The position numbers and the translations under genes were made by a program. This document shows, piece by piece, positions 27,314 to 35,261 of a stretch of 64,000 nt of DNA; the stretch's first letter is position 1; each line of letters begins with the position of its first letter. The stretch comes from Chondrinema litorale (GTDB lineage: Bacteria; Bacteroidota; Bacteroidia; Cytophagales; Flammeovirgaceae). Below the pieces are notes generated by a model. It worked only from the letters and a program-made list of their open reading frames with translations, was not told the origin of the DNA and made no database searches. Where the stretch lies: the NCBI RefSeq assembly GCF_026250525.1, contig NZ_CP111046.1:1-64000 (forward strand), given 5' to 3'.

Positions 27314-27784
27314 ATGGAAACAATAAATGTAAATATGAAAGTACACGATAGTGAATTTATGAGGATGGATTATTATCCTAAAGAAAAGTACATGGAAACT
27401 ACTTGGCAGCCTGGAACAAAATACATGGGTGCTGAGCAATACAAAAAAGAATTTGTTACACACATCTCCTTGCTTGCAAAATATAAGATATCATTATCTC
27501 TAGTTAATGAGCAATTACTGAATTTTACTGTAGGCCCAGAAATACAGCAATGGATTGAAGAAGAAATTATCCCAAAATCTCCAATAAGCATACAAAAAGT
27601 AGCTGTTGTACTCAGTCATGATTTTATTCAACAGTTGGCTGTAGAACTTCAACTTAGCAGTACTTCTTGCGATGATTTTGAATTTCTATTTTTTGAAACA
27701 AAAGAAGCCGCTAAATTGTGGTTACTAAAAAGCAAAGTAGAAGATCATGCTTATAGTTTGATGTCAAAAAGGGTAAATACTTAA
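27314..27784 (+). CDS. SpoIIAA/STAS-like small protein, paralogue 1
   Basis: Cytoplasmic 156-aa protein with no named family that I can assign firmly. It shares a spaced pattern with the three proteins at 55.5-57.4 kb: an early 'F.RM.YY......ET.W', then 'Q.KKEF', a middle 'NEQLLNFTV.PEIQQW', a 'KVAVVLSHDF' strand and a C-terminal 'FLFFETKEAAKLWLL'. This beta-alpha-beta order and the terminal A..WL motif resemble SpoIIAA-like/STAS-like proteins, which act as protein-binding switches. Divergent from a PAS histidine kinase and 28 bases ahead of the DinB-like gene, with which it is probably co-transcribed. Confidence 0.65.
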   Translation: METINVNMKVHDSEFMRMDYYPKEKYMETTWQPGTKYMGAEQYKKEFVTHISLLAKYKISLSLVNEQLLNFTVGPEIQQWIEEEIIPKSPISIQKVAVVLSHDFIQQLAVELQLSSTSCDDFEFLFFETKEAAKLWLLKSKVEDHAYSLMSKRVNT

Positions 27785-27812
27785 GTGGCTTTTGAGGAAA
27801 AACAGCTTGTAA

Positions 27813-28328
27813 ATGGAAATAGATAAATTTAACAAAACTATCGATTATTGGATCGATGAATTATCTAGATACAGTATAGAACAGCTCTTGATAAAGCCTG
27901 ATAATAAAAGTTGGTCTTTAGGGCAAGTATATGAGCATTTAATTGAAGATAGCAATTGGTATAACAGCCAAATAAAATTGGCATTAGCAAGTGATGCTTA
28001 TGCAACTATAGAGACTTCTGATAAAGCCAAAGAACTATTAGAAAGAGGCTCATTTGAAAATAAAAAAATAAAAGGAGTTGCCCTTAATGCATCTAAAGTT
28101 AAACAACCAACTTCTGTATCTCAATTAAAATCCGATATGGAAAATCTGAAAAATGATACAAATATGCTCTGGGATGAAATGCAAATTACTTCTAGCAATG
28201 GTAAAGCTAAACATCCCGGGTTTGGATATTTTAATTGCTTTGAGTGGTTGGCTTTTTCAGAAATGCACATGCGGCATCATGTAACACAAAAAGAAAACAT
28301 TGATAGATTTTTAGATATAAATCAGTAA
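27813..28328 (+). CDS. DinB-like metal-binding four-helix protein
   Basis: 171-aa helical protein with the DinB/YfiT-type layout: an N-terminal 'NKSWSLGQVYEHLIEDSNWY' carrying the first metal-binding His, and a C-terminal 'LAFSEMHMRHHVTQKENI' carrying the second His pair. The family binds Zn, Ni or Fe; many members are thiol-dependent transferases or stress proteins. No substrate is predictable here. It follows the STAS-like gene closely and is terminated by the hairpin at 28395. Confidence 0.8.
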   Translation: MEIDKFNKTIDYWIDELSRYSIEQLLIKPDNKSWSLGQVYEHLIEDSNWYNSQIKLALASDAYATIETSDKAKELLERGSFENKKIKGVALNASKVKQPTSVSQLKSDMENLKNDTNMLWDEMQITSSNGKAKHPGFGYFNCFEWLAFSEMHMRHHVTQKENIDRFLDINQ

Positions 28329-28394
28329 GTAGGCCTTACCTTTTAAATAAAAGGGATTGAAAATCAAGGTTTTAAATGCATTAATGTATAAAAT

Positions 28395-28437
28395 AAAACC
28401 CCGCAATTAGCTAATAAAAGCTTTTTTCGGGGTTTTT
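28395..28437 (+). terminator. rho-independent terminator upstream of the insertion sequence
   Basis: AAAACCCCG (28395-28403) pairs with CGGGGTTTT (28428-28436) and the right arm merges into a T tract. It ends the DinB-like transcript before the transposase gene. Confidence 0.75.
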
Positions 28438-28447
28438 GATTTGTTAA

Positions 28448-28480
28448 ATTGTAGTGTCTAATCACAATTAACACTACAAT
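28448..28480 (+). repeat. 10-bp inverted repeat at the left side of the insertion sequence
   Basis: ATTGTAGTGT (28448-28457) and ACACTACAAT (28471-28480) are perfect inverted copies with a 13-base loop, ending 2 bases before the transposase ATG. It may form the left end of the element or an mRNA hairpin that keeps outside transcripts from being translated into transposase. Confidence 0.55.
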
Positions 28481-28482
28481 AT

Positions 28483-29820
28483 ATGAGAGATCAACAGCTT
28501 TTCCAACCACAAGATTACTTAACTCCAAAATGGTATTTATTTAAGAGTAGTAAATTGGGTAATGTTTATGATAGCATCCCTTGGGAACAACTTTCTGCAT
28601 GTCTGCCTAAGAAAAATAAAGGCCCTGGTGCTCCTAGCTGGTTTTCGCCTCAGGGCATGTTTGGCTTAATGTTTCTAAAAGCCTATTTAAACCTGAGTGA
28701 TGAAAAGCTCATAGCACGCTTTAATACCGATTGGAGCCTTCAGCTATTTTGCAATAAATTGCTACAGGATCATCAAAAGATTAAGGATAAGGCCATTTTA
28801 AGTCGAATCAGGACGTATATGGCGGACCATACTGATTGGCAACAACTTCAAGAGGTACTACTCCAACACTGGAAAACAGACATGCATAATACGCATGTGC
28901 TCTTAATGGATGCTACTTGTTATGAGAGTTATATTCGTTTTCCTACCGATGTTAAGCTGCTCTGGGAGAGCTGCCAATGGGTGTTTGAAAAGCAGCTTTA
29001 CAGATACTGTAAAATATTAGGAGTAAAACGACCTGGCTCCAAATATATAGATCAAAAGCGCATGCAGATGTCTTATGATCGTAGTCGTAAAAAGACATAT
29101 AAAGCTGGTCGCAAGCGTAAAAAGTCATTGATATATCTACTATCCAAAGGATTGGGGCAACTGCAATGCCTACTTAACGAAAATCCACAAATACAGCTTC
29201 ACTTACATGAGAGAACATATCTAAAAACTATAAAGAAGATAATCGAGCAACAGCAATTCTTGCAGCAGCATCCAGCTAAAGAATTGAAAAACAGGATTGT
29301 ATCACTTCCCAAGGCTTATGTTAGGCCGATAGTGCGAGGTAAAGAAGCTAAAAGGGTTGAGTTCGGAATGAAGGCACACCTGCTTCAGGTGGATGGTATC
29401 TGCTTTATCGATACCATGGAGTTCCGCGCTTTTAATGAAAGTACCAGACTGAAATTAAGTAGTTTAAAACATAGATCGATATTTGGCTCACTTCATCAAC
29501 TAGGAGCAGATCGCATTTACGCCACCAACAAAAACAGGAAGTATTTAACAGAAAAGAAGATATTTACCTGCTTTCCAAAGAAAGGTCCTAAAGTAAACAA
29601 CCCTGCTGAAAGCCAACTCAGAAGTCTCATCTCTAGCCAAAGAGCCACGGTGATGGAGGGAAGTTTTGGCGTGCATAAAACAGCTTATGGCCTCAATAAG
29701 ATCAAGGTTAAAGGAGAAAAACGAGAAATGATACACGTTTTTTTCGCAGTTATGATGGCCAATGCCGTTAAGATCAGCAAAAGGAAATCAGAACAAGCCC
29801 CTCTACTTCAGGCCGCCTAA
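28483..29820 (+). CDS. IS5/IS1182-type DDE transposase
   Basis: 445-aa transposase that cuts and moves the surrounding element. The N-terminal DUF772-like domain (about 15-90, 'SWFSPQGMFGLMFLKAYLNLSD') is typical of IS5 and IS1182 relatives. The catalytic domain has 'LLMDATCYESY' (Asp143), a second acidic strand near residue 342 ('GADRIYAT') and 'ATVMEGSFGVHK' (Glu about 392), consistent with a DDE triad interrupted by a basic insert ('YDRSRKKTYKAGRKRKK'). No frameshift or stop, so it may be active. Confidence 0.9.
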   Translation: MRDQQLFQPQDYLTPKWYLFKSSKLGNVYDSIPWEQLSACLPKKNKGPGAPSWFSPQGMFGLMFLKAYLNLSDEKLIARFNTDWSLQLFCNKLLQDHQKIKDKAILSRIRTYMADHTDWQQLQEVLLQHWKTDMHNTHVLLMDATCYESYIRFPTDVKLLWESCQWVFEKQLYRYCKILGVKRPGSKYIDQKRMQMSYDRSRKKTYKAGRKRKKSLIYLLSKGLGQLQCLLNENPQIQLHLHERTYLKTIKKIIEQQQFLQQHPAKELKNRIVSLPKAYVRPIVRGKEAKRVEFGMKAHLLQVDGICFIDTMEFRAFNESTRLKLSSLKHRSIFGSLHQLGADRIYATNKNRKYLTEKKIFTCFPKKGPKVNNPAESQLRSLISSQRATVMEGSFGVHKTAYGLNKIKVKGEKREMIHVFFAVMMANAVKISKRKSEQAPLLQAA

Positions 29821-30119
29821 ACCTAAAGCTGAAAAGCCTATGGGATGAGTGTGTCTATACTATCCAAAAGCAATATTTTCCAGTTTTATCAATAGGATTA
29901 CTCACAGTATTGTACTTTTTAAATAGTCCAAAACAGCAGGTACCAAGATTTGAAACAAAAAAAAGCTGAACTTTATCTATCCAACTCTTATTTTTTATTG
30001 GTCTTAATCAATTTTCAAGGAGGCCCTAAGTATCTCTTCATTCAAAAGAGTATTCTTCACCATTTATACGTTGTTATTTGAGCTGTATAATATCAATAAT
30101 CACCTTAATTCTATTCAAA
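29821..30119. other. intergenic region right of the insertion sequence
   Basis: About 300 bases without a gene. The first 90 bases probably belong to the insertion sequence. No promoter, hairpin with T tract or RNA gene was recognised in the remainder. Confidence 0.4.
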
Positions 30120-30701
30120 TTAAATAATATAAGTAAGGTAGATTAAAGTAAAACTGAAGTATAGGAAGCCACACACAAAAACAATCCATGCCCATTTATC
30201 ATGCTTGAGTAATTTCATCCACATAAAGATTCCAGTAATGGTAAATAGGATTAAACTGATACCAAGTAAATCGAGCAAAATCGCATAAAGATTATAACTA
30301 AACCCTCCACCAAAACCTCTTAGCCTATGTATGCCTTCGAGTGCATCGCTTGTACTTTTATGGGTTTGTACAACTTCCATTTTGTTTTGCTCAGATAAAT
30401 ATGTAATTCGAGTATTTCCTCCAGCATGTGCATATTCCTGAAATGGATTTTCTTGCTTATTAAGTTCAGAGCGAACCAATCTGCCAGTTATATTATTTCC
30501 CTCTATCCATTGTGTCCATTCTGCTTCTGAAGCTAAGTTTTGCTCTACATCTAAAAGCTGAGTTTCTTTTGTAGACTCATGGCTAAAAGACTTATGATAT
30601 ATCATCAAATAGCTTGTTAAAATAAACATTATAAGTAATGCAGTGGTGCTAAGACCAGCATATAAATGTATTTTCTTAATCAATTTATATTTAATTTTCA
30701 T
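30120..30701 (-). CDS. PepSY-associated TM helix protein
   Basis: The start at 30701 is chosen because it gives an ATGA overlap with the stop of the gene before it and begins at 'MKIKYKLIKKIHLYAGL'; an upstream extension would be 20 residues. Three hydrophobic helices are visible: about 17-38, about 135-158 and about 168-190. 'IHLYAGL' and 'GIHRLRGFGG' are characteristic of PepSY_TM proteins. The family is linked to iron-siderophore reduction and to control of extracytoplasmic proteins, but many members are uncharacterised. Translationally coupled to the second PepSY gene. Confidence 0.82.
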   Translation of the reverse strand: MKIKYKLIKKIHLYAGLSTTALLIMFILTSYLMIYHKSFSHESTKETQLLDVEQNLASEAEWTQWIEGNNITGRLVRSELNKQENPFQEYAHAGGNTRITYLSEQNKMEVVQTHKSTSDALEGIHRLRGFGGGFSYNLYAILLDLLGISLILFTITGIFMWMKLLKHDKWAWIVFVCGFLYFSFTLIYLTYII

Positions 30702-31273
30702 ATCAGAACCATTAGAATACACGAAAAAATAAATAGACTTCCAAAAACGTAAAGCTCCCAAGTTTTACGGCTGTATTTTAACCATAACCAAAGACCCAAA
30801 CCGAGTGCTGCAAACAGCGTTAATAAAGTAAGCCATTGGTAGACAGCCCAAGTTCTTAAAACAAAGGGAACGTTTGGAATATTTCCATTAAAAAAATGTA
30901 ATCCATTAAGCACCGCAATTAAACCTTTTGGTTTCTCTTCTACCTGTACTATTCCCGATTTAAAGTCTAATGTTAGATCAGAAGTTTTTGCTAAATGTGT
31001 TAGCTGACATTTAAATATGATAGAATCTCTCTGAATATTCCAGCGAGGAACCCAACCCATAATACCCAATTCATCTCTCAAACTTTCTGCTAAATCCACA
31101 TTGTCTAATTCAGGATTTACTTCAACTTTTGTTGACCAAGTTTTTACTACTTCACTTTTTTCTACATCGATTTTATGGTTGAGAATGATACTGCTTAAAC
31201 CAAAAGCGATTAAATAAAAGGAGGTGAAAAGCCCTGCATATAAATGCAACTTTATCAGGAGGATTTTTTTCAT
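30698..31273 (-). CDS. PepSY domain membrane protein
   Basis: 191-aa relative of the protein encoded next. An N-terminal helix ('LIKLHLYAGLFTSFYLIAFGL'-like, shown in two pieces: 'KLHLYAGLF', 'SFYLIAFGLSS') is followed by a periplasmic PepSY-like stretch (about 35-115) and two C-terminal helices ('LTLLTLFAALGLGLWLWL', 'LYVFGSLFIFSCILMVLI'). 'NGLHFFNGN' matches the conserved His region of PepSY_TM proteins. The stop overlaps the next start by four bases (ATGA), so the two proteins are made together and probably form a membrane complex. It is divergent from the GH78 gene. Confidence 0.82.
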   Translation of the reverse strand: MKKILLIKLHLYAGLFTSFYLIAFGLSSIILNHKIDVEKSEVVKTWSTKVEVNPELDNVDLAESLRDELGIMGWVPRWNIQRDSIIFKCQLTHLAKTSDLTLDFKSGIVQVEEKPKGLIAVLNGLHFFNGNIPNVPFVLRTWAVYQWLTLLTLFAALGLGLWLWLKYSRKTWELYVFGSLFIFSCILMVLI

Positions 31274-31543
31274 TGATTCATATTTTACTATTTATAGAAG
31301 TTGCTTTCTCGTGATCACTAAAATAGTAATGTATATTTATTTTCTTGTACTGCTAAGGCTAGCTTAGAGAAATTTAGATTTCTTCTTAAAAGAAACAAGA
31401 TTCAATAAAACTCTTCAAAAATCAATAGTCTATTAATCTTTTTTAGCATTAAAAAACACCAATTGATTAATTAATTCGCATCGCTAAGGTTTGTACAGAA
31501 GCCATTCTACAATTGATCAGGATAGCTATCTCAATATTTCAAG

Positions 31544-31551
31544 TAAATTTG
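31544..31551 (+). promoter_or_regulatory. candidate -7 element for the GH78 gene
   Basis: TAAATTTG matches TAnnTTTG exactly, 30 bases before the start codon. The nearest upstream TTG (31513) is 28 bases away, longer than usual. Nothing else is recognised in the divergent gap 31274-31581. Confidence 0.3.
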
Positions 31552-31581
31552 GATAAACGAACCTGATAAGTTAAACTGACT

Positions 31582-33633
31582 ATGAACTTGAAAATGTTGA
31601 AAAGCCTTAGCGCATTGTATATTTTTTTTCTCTTTATAATGCTAATTCTTCCACTTAAAGGCATTTCTGTTCAACTTAATTCTATAGATAAGCATGACTG
31701 GCAGGCAAAATGGATAAGCTGTTCTTCTAATATGGATACAGTTAACTCATGGACAAATTATCAAAAGGTTTTCAATAATAAAAGCAAAGTTGAATCAGCC
31801 ACAGCTTACATTGCTGTAGATTCTAAATATTGGCTTTGGATTAATGGAAAGATGGTAGTTTTTGAAGGTGGATTGAAACGTGGTCCAAAACCAGATGCAA
31901 CCTATTATGACGAAGTTGATCTCACTCCCTATTTAAAAGATGGTGAAAATTCCATTGCAGTGCTGGTTTGGTATTTTGGTAAAGATGGGTTTTCACATAC
32001 TTCAAGCGGTAAATCGGGTTTGCTGTTTGAATTAAAAATTAACGATAAAACTGCTTTGATTTCTGATAAAACATGGAAATGTACTAAGAATCCAGCATAT
32101 TGGCATTCTGTTGAAGGTACACAACCAAACTATCGATTATCCGAATCGAATATATTATACGATGCCCGAAATGAGATTAAAGATTGGGAAAAAAGACAAT
32201 TTGATGCAAGCAGTTGGGAGAATGCAGTTGAACTTGGTGGAGCTGGCAGTGCTCCTTGGAATGCGCTTGTAAAACGACCGATTCCTTTGTGGAAAGACTA
32301 TGGTCTTAAAACCTTCAACAAAGAATATCCATTTACATCAACTGGTGATACTATTAAGTGCAAGCTACCTTACAATGCGCATTTTACACCTTATTTATCT
32401 GTAACAGCAAATGCTGGAGAAGCAATTCATATCCTTACAGATAATTACTATGGAGGTACAGTGCCAAATGTTAGGGCTGAATACATTACTAAAAAAGGCA
32501 AGCAAACCTACGAGTCATTAGGTTGGATGAATGGCCACGAATTTTGGTTTATAATTCCCGAAGGTATAGAGGTAAATTCACTTGGATATCGAGAAACTGG
32601 CTACAATACTGAGTTTACTGGTTCATTCGAATGTGATGATGCTTTTTATAATCGCTTGTGGAAAAAGTCTCAACGTACACTCTATATCACCATGCGCGAC
32701 ACTTACATGGATTGTCCAGATCGGGAGCGTGCTCAATGGTGGGGAGATGTTGTAAACGAAATGGGTGAGTCATTTTATGCCTTAGATACCCAGTCTCACC
32801 TATTAGCAAAAAAAGGTATCTACGAATTAATGAACTGGCAAAAAGCTGATGGAACCATCGCTTCACCCATTCCGGGAAATTACGATAGCGAGCTGCCCAT
32901 GCAAATGTTGAATAGTGTAGGCTATTATGGGTTTTGGACTTATTACTGGTATACCGCAGATAAGAAAACCATACAAGATGTTTATCCTGCAGTGAAGAAA
33001 TATTTATCGGTTTGGCAATTAGGTAAAGATGGTTTGGTTGTTCCTCGCAAAGGTGGTTGGACGTGGGGCGATTGGGGAGAAAACAAAGATATGGCCGTAC
33101 TATACAACGAATGGTACTATTTAGCTTGCAAGGGTTTTGCGCGTATGTCTGAGTTATTAGAGAATGAAAAGGAGAAATTATGGGCAGAAAAACAAATGCA
33201 ATCAATCGCTGATAATTTTAATAAGACTTTCTGGAATGGTGAGGAATATCGATCACCAAACTACAAAGACCAAACAGACGACAGAGCTAATGCTTTGGCT
33301 GTTTTATGTGGTTTTGTGGATGAAAGTAATTACGAGGCGATTAGAGATGTACTAAACAAACAAAGGCATGCAAGTCCGTATATGGAAAAATATGTGCTTG
33401 AAGCTTTAGTGAAAACTGGCAATATGGATTTGGCTTTATCTAGAATGAAAGATCGATTTTCTAAGATGATAGATAGCGAATTAACCACACTTTGGGAAGG
33501 TTGGGGAATTGGTCGCGAAGGATTTGGTGGTGGCACTATCAACCATGCTTGGAGTGGGGGTGGACTCACCATTTTGTCTCAATATGTTTGTGGTTTGTAT
33601 CCGTTGGAAGCTGGATGGAAAAAGTTTGTGTAA
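31582..33633 (+). CDS. GH78 alpha-L-rhamnosidase-like enzyme, frameshifted near the C-terminus
   Basis: Secreted enzyme (N-terminal hydrophobic signal to about residue 30). It opens with a rhamnosidase N-terminal beta-sandwich ('WQAKWISCS', 'AYIAVDSKYWLWINGK', 'YYDEVDLTPYLKDGEN'), then a Bac_rhamnosid domain and the (alpha/alpha)6 catalytic domain with 'DTYMDCPDRERAQWWGD' and 'TTLWEGWG', the regions holding the family's acidic catalytic residues. The frame stops at 33631 right after 'GWKKFV', whereas the expected continuation 'CVNPQLGTLKYAQ' is present in another frame, so one T seems to be missing at 33625-33628. The product lacks its C-terminal beta domain (about 86 residues). Confidence 0.85.
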   Translation: MNLKMLKSLSALYIFFLFIMLILPLKGISVQLNSIDKHDWQAKWISCSSNMDTVNSWTNYQKVFNNKSKVESATAYIAVDSKYWLWINGKMVVFEGGLKRGPKPDATYYDEVDLTPYLKDGENSIAVLVWYFGKDGFSHTSSGKSGLLFELKINDKTALISDKTWKCTKNPAYWHSVEGTQPNYRLSESNILYDARNEIKDWEKRQFDASSWENAVELGGAGSAPWNALVKRPIPLWKDYGLKTFNKEYPFTSTGDTIKCKLPYNAHFTPYLSVTANAGEAIHILTDNYYGGTVPNVRAEYITKKGKQTYESLGWMNGHEFWFIIPEGIEVNSLGYRETGYNTEFTGSFECDDAFYNRLWKKSQRTLYITMRDTYMDCPDRERAQWWGDVVNEMGESFYALDTQSHLLAKKGIYELMNWQKADGTIASPIPGNYDSELPMQMLNSVGYYGFWTYYWYTADKKTIQDVYPAVKKYLSVWQLGKDGLVVPRKGGWTWGDWGENKDMAVLYNEWYYLACKGFARMSELLENEKEKLWAEKQMQSIADNFNKTFWNGEEYRSPNYKDQTDDRANALAVLCGFVDESNYEAIRDVLNKQRHASPYMEKYVLEALVKTGNMDLALSRMKDRFSKMIDSELTTLWEGWGIGREGFGGGTINHAWSGGGLTILSQYVCGLYPLEAGWKKFV

Positions 33634-33887
33634 ATCCTCAATTAGGAACATTAAAATATGCTCAAACACAAACTGAAACAGTGGCAGGGCTTATCTCTCT
33701 AAAGGTAGATAAAACCGAAAGCTTCAAAATAGACTTGAAAGTTCCAGATAATAGTGAAGCAGTAGTTTATCTACCAGAAAGTTCAACAAAAGTGTTGGTG
33801 AACAACCAAGCTGTAAAAATTGAGGAAGTAGATGGTAGAAACTTAATCACGCTAAAATCTGGCGATTATAAGATTATAGCAGAATAA
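33627..33887 (+). pseudogene. displaced C-terminal domain of the GH78 gene
   Basis: In a frame one base back from the main gene, 33627 onward reads Cys-Val-Asn-Pro-Gln-Leu-Gly and continues for about 86 residues ('LKVPDNSEAVVYLPESS', 'GDYKIIAE') to the stop at 33887. This is the usual C-terminal beta-sandwich of GH78 proteins. The five-A tract before it is not a full slippery heptamer, so a single-base deletion (or a sequencing error in the TTT tract) explains it better than programmed frameshifting. Confidence 0.8.
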
Positions 33888-33970
33888 ATATATTCAGCTC
33901 CTTAATTGTGTAAAGTGATTAATATTACGATGCACTTTTTTGCGCAAATAACAACTCTCACATCATTTTT

Positions 33971-33995
33971 TACTCCCCAAAAATTGGGGTAAGTA
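33971..33995. repeat. palindromic hairpin upstream of the DJ-1/PfpI lipoprotein gene
   Basis: CCCCAA-AAA-TTGGGG (33975-33989) with outer TACT/AGTA arms interrupted by single bulges. No T tract follows in either direction, so an operator is more likely than a terminator. Confidence 0.4.
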
Positions 33996-34120
33996 TTTTA
34001 ATATTAAGTTAAATCTAATGAGCATATAAAATAATCCAGTTTGAGCAACTACTTTTGGGCCGCTAAGCAAAACGATTTAGCTAATTAATAAACTCAAAGC
34101 ACAAAAACTTGATAAGGAAA

Positions 34121-34882
34121 ATGAAAGATTTACGAATTCTAGCTGCTACTTTGATCACTATCATTTTTACCAGTTGCAATAACATGGATACTAGCAAGGA
34201 TACTGCTAACCAAGAAACTCAACCACCCGAAATTGCTTCTGATACATTAACTGCTCATTTAAAAGATTTCAATCCAGATTTACCTACCATTGGCCTATTA
34301 ATGTACAATGGAGTGTTACAAAGTGAAGTAGTAGCAACTTCTGATGTTTTTGCCAAGCCTACAGAAGATGGAAAACAAATTTTTAATGTAATTACGATTA
34401 GTGAAAGCGGAAATCCAATTACAACGGAAGAAGGCTTAAGACTAATTCCAGATTATACTTTTGATAATTGCCCTAAATTAAAAGTGCTGTTTGTACCAAG
34501 TGCATACGATATGTATTCTCAGGTGCACAACAATGCAATTGTAGAATTCATCAAAAAGAAAAATGAAGAGACTGAGTATACAGTAAGTAACTGTGGAGGT
34601 GCTCAATTAATTGGTGCATCGGGTATAGCAGATGGTCATAAAATTGTTACTTGGATCGGTGGTGGAGAGCAGCTCCAAAAAGATTATCCAAACTTAAAAG
34701 TTCAAGACGATAACTTGGTTACCTATGTAAAAGATGGCAAGTTTTTGTCGTCAAATGGTAATTTGGCGAGTTATGTTACTGCTTTAGAATTAGTTGAAAT
34801 TATGACAAGCCCAGCACATAGAAAATTTGTAGAAAGCTATCTATATTTAGATAGACTACAAGATTGGAAAAATAAAGATTGA
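34121..34882 (+). CDS. DJ-1/PfpI-family lipoprotein
   Basis: ATG 34121 is preferred over TTG 34109. The lipobox Phe-Thr-Ser-Cys (Cys19) predicts a lipid-anchored extracytoplasmic protein. The body is a class I glutamine amidotransferase-like DJ-1/PfpI domain: 'PTIGLLMYNGVLQSEVVATSDVF', 'LKVLFVPSAYD' and the nucleophile elbow 'VSNCGGAQLIGASGI' with its Cys. Most relatives are cytoplasmic proteases, glyoxalases or AraC partners, so a lipoprotein form is unusual. A TACTTTTG at 34050 is a possible -7 element. Confidence 0.82.
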   Translation: MKDLRILAATLITIIFTSCNNMDTSKDTANQETQPPEIASDTLTAHLKDFNPDLPTIGLLMYNGVLQSEVVATSDVFAKPTEDGKQIFNVITISESGNPITTEEGLRLIPDYTFDNCPKLKVLFVPSAYDMYSQVHNNAIVEFIKKKNEETEYTVSNCGGAQLIGASGIADGHKIVTWIGGGEQLQKDYPNLKVQDDNLVTYVKDGKFLSSNGNLASYVTALELVEIMTSPAHRKFVESYLYLDRLQDWKNKD

Positions 34883-34915
34883 ATCTAAGTGATTAATTTC
34901 TTGGTAGCTATAAAA

Positions 34916-34952
34916 GTAATTCTGGATAAATTCTAAATTTATTCAGAATTAC
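34916..34952. repeat. 17-bp near-perfect inverted repeat
   Basis: 34916-34932 pairs with 34936-34952 (GTAATTCTG ... CAGAATTAC at the ends), one G-T pair, 3-base loop. There is no T tract on the plus strand and only TTTT on the minus strand. It marks the left edge of the decayed segment at 34.9-35.9 kb and may end the DJ-1 gene's transcript. Confidence 0.6.
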
Positions 34953-34968
34953 CTCTTAATTAGTCTGC

Positions 34969-35000
34969 ATGAAAATATTGATCATAGAAGACGAACCATT
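34969..35000 (+). pseudogene. response-regulator gene remnant (first ~11 codons)
   Basis: ATG 34969 starts 'MKILIIEDEPFL', the classic first strand and acidic pocket of a receiver domain. After about a dozen codons the homology ends abruptly and a piece of an outer-membrane receptor begins, so the rest of the regulator has been deleted. The open frame stops at 35046. Confidence 0.6.
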
Positions 35001-35201
35001 CCTACCGATATGCAATTTAATCCATCAGCAACAAATTCTGTGTTAGATACCGGAGCAGACGGAAAAGCCACTTACAAAGAAACCATTCCGGCAATTTATG
35101 GTAATTACAATTATGAGGTTAAAAAGCTTGAGGCTGAAATCGGTTTGAGATTAGAATATGTAGACTTAAATTATAGAGTAGATTCTAAACATAAGTTCTA
35201 A
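35001..35201 (+). pseudogene. fragment of a TonB-dependent receptor-type outer-membrane protein
   Basis: The frame through 35001-35201 encodes 'LDTGADGKATYKETIPAIYG', 'NYNYEVKKLEAEIGLRLEYV' and 'DLNYRVDS', a familiar stretch of the beta-barrel of Bacteroidota outer-membrane proteins (OMP_b-brl_3 type). Only about 65 residues of a protein that should exceed 700 remain. It does not derive from the SusC of this window, which lacks these motifs. Confidence 0.6.
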
Positions 35202-35261
35202 TTACTACGAAACTCAGGTAATCCTTTTTGGCTATAGTTATAAATTTTAATTGACTAAAAT

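Larger units (their letters stand above)
28448..29913 (+). mobile_element. IS5/IS1182-type insertion sequence, ends approximate
   Basis: The element contains one intact transposase gene. Its limits are uncertain: sequence just right of 28449 (GTGTCTAATC) and the inverse of sequence ending near 29913 (GTGAGTAATCC) share an imperfect match of about 11 in 19, which is suggestive of terminal repeats but not proof. No target duplication was confirmed. Neighbouring genes on both sides look intact. Confidence 0.45.

Noticed and set aside
28395..28437. Terminal repeat of the insertion sequence
   Set aside because: The hairpin with T tract has no inverted counterpart beyond the transposase gene and behaves like a host terminator.
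30120..31273. One PepSY gene split by a frameshift
   Set aside because: Both frames have their own start, complete helix sets and conserved 'HLYAGL' motifs, and the ATGA overlap is a normal coupling signal.
33616..33633. Programmed -1 frameshift in the GH78 gene
   Set aside because: The tract is G-AAA-AAG, not A-AAA-AAG, with no evident downstream stimulatory structure. GH78 proteins are not known to need frameshifting, so a one-base loss is simpler.
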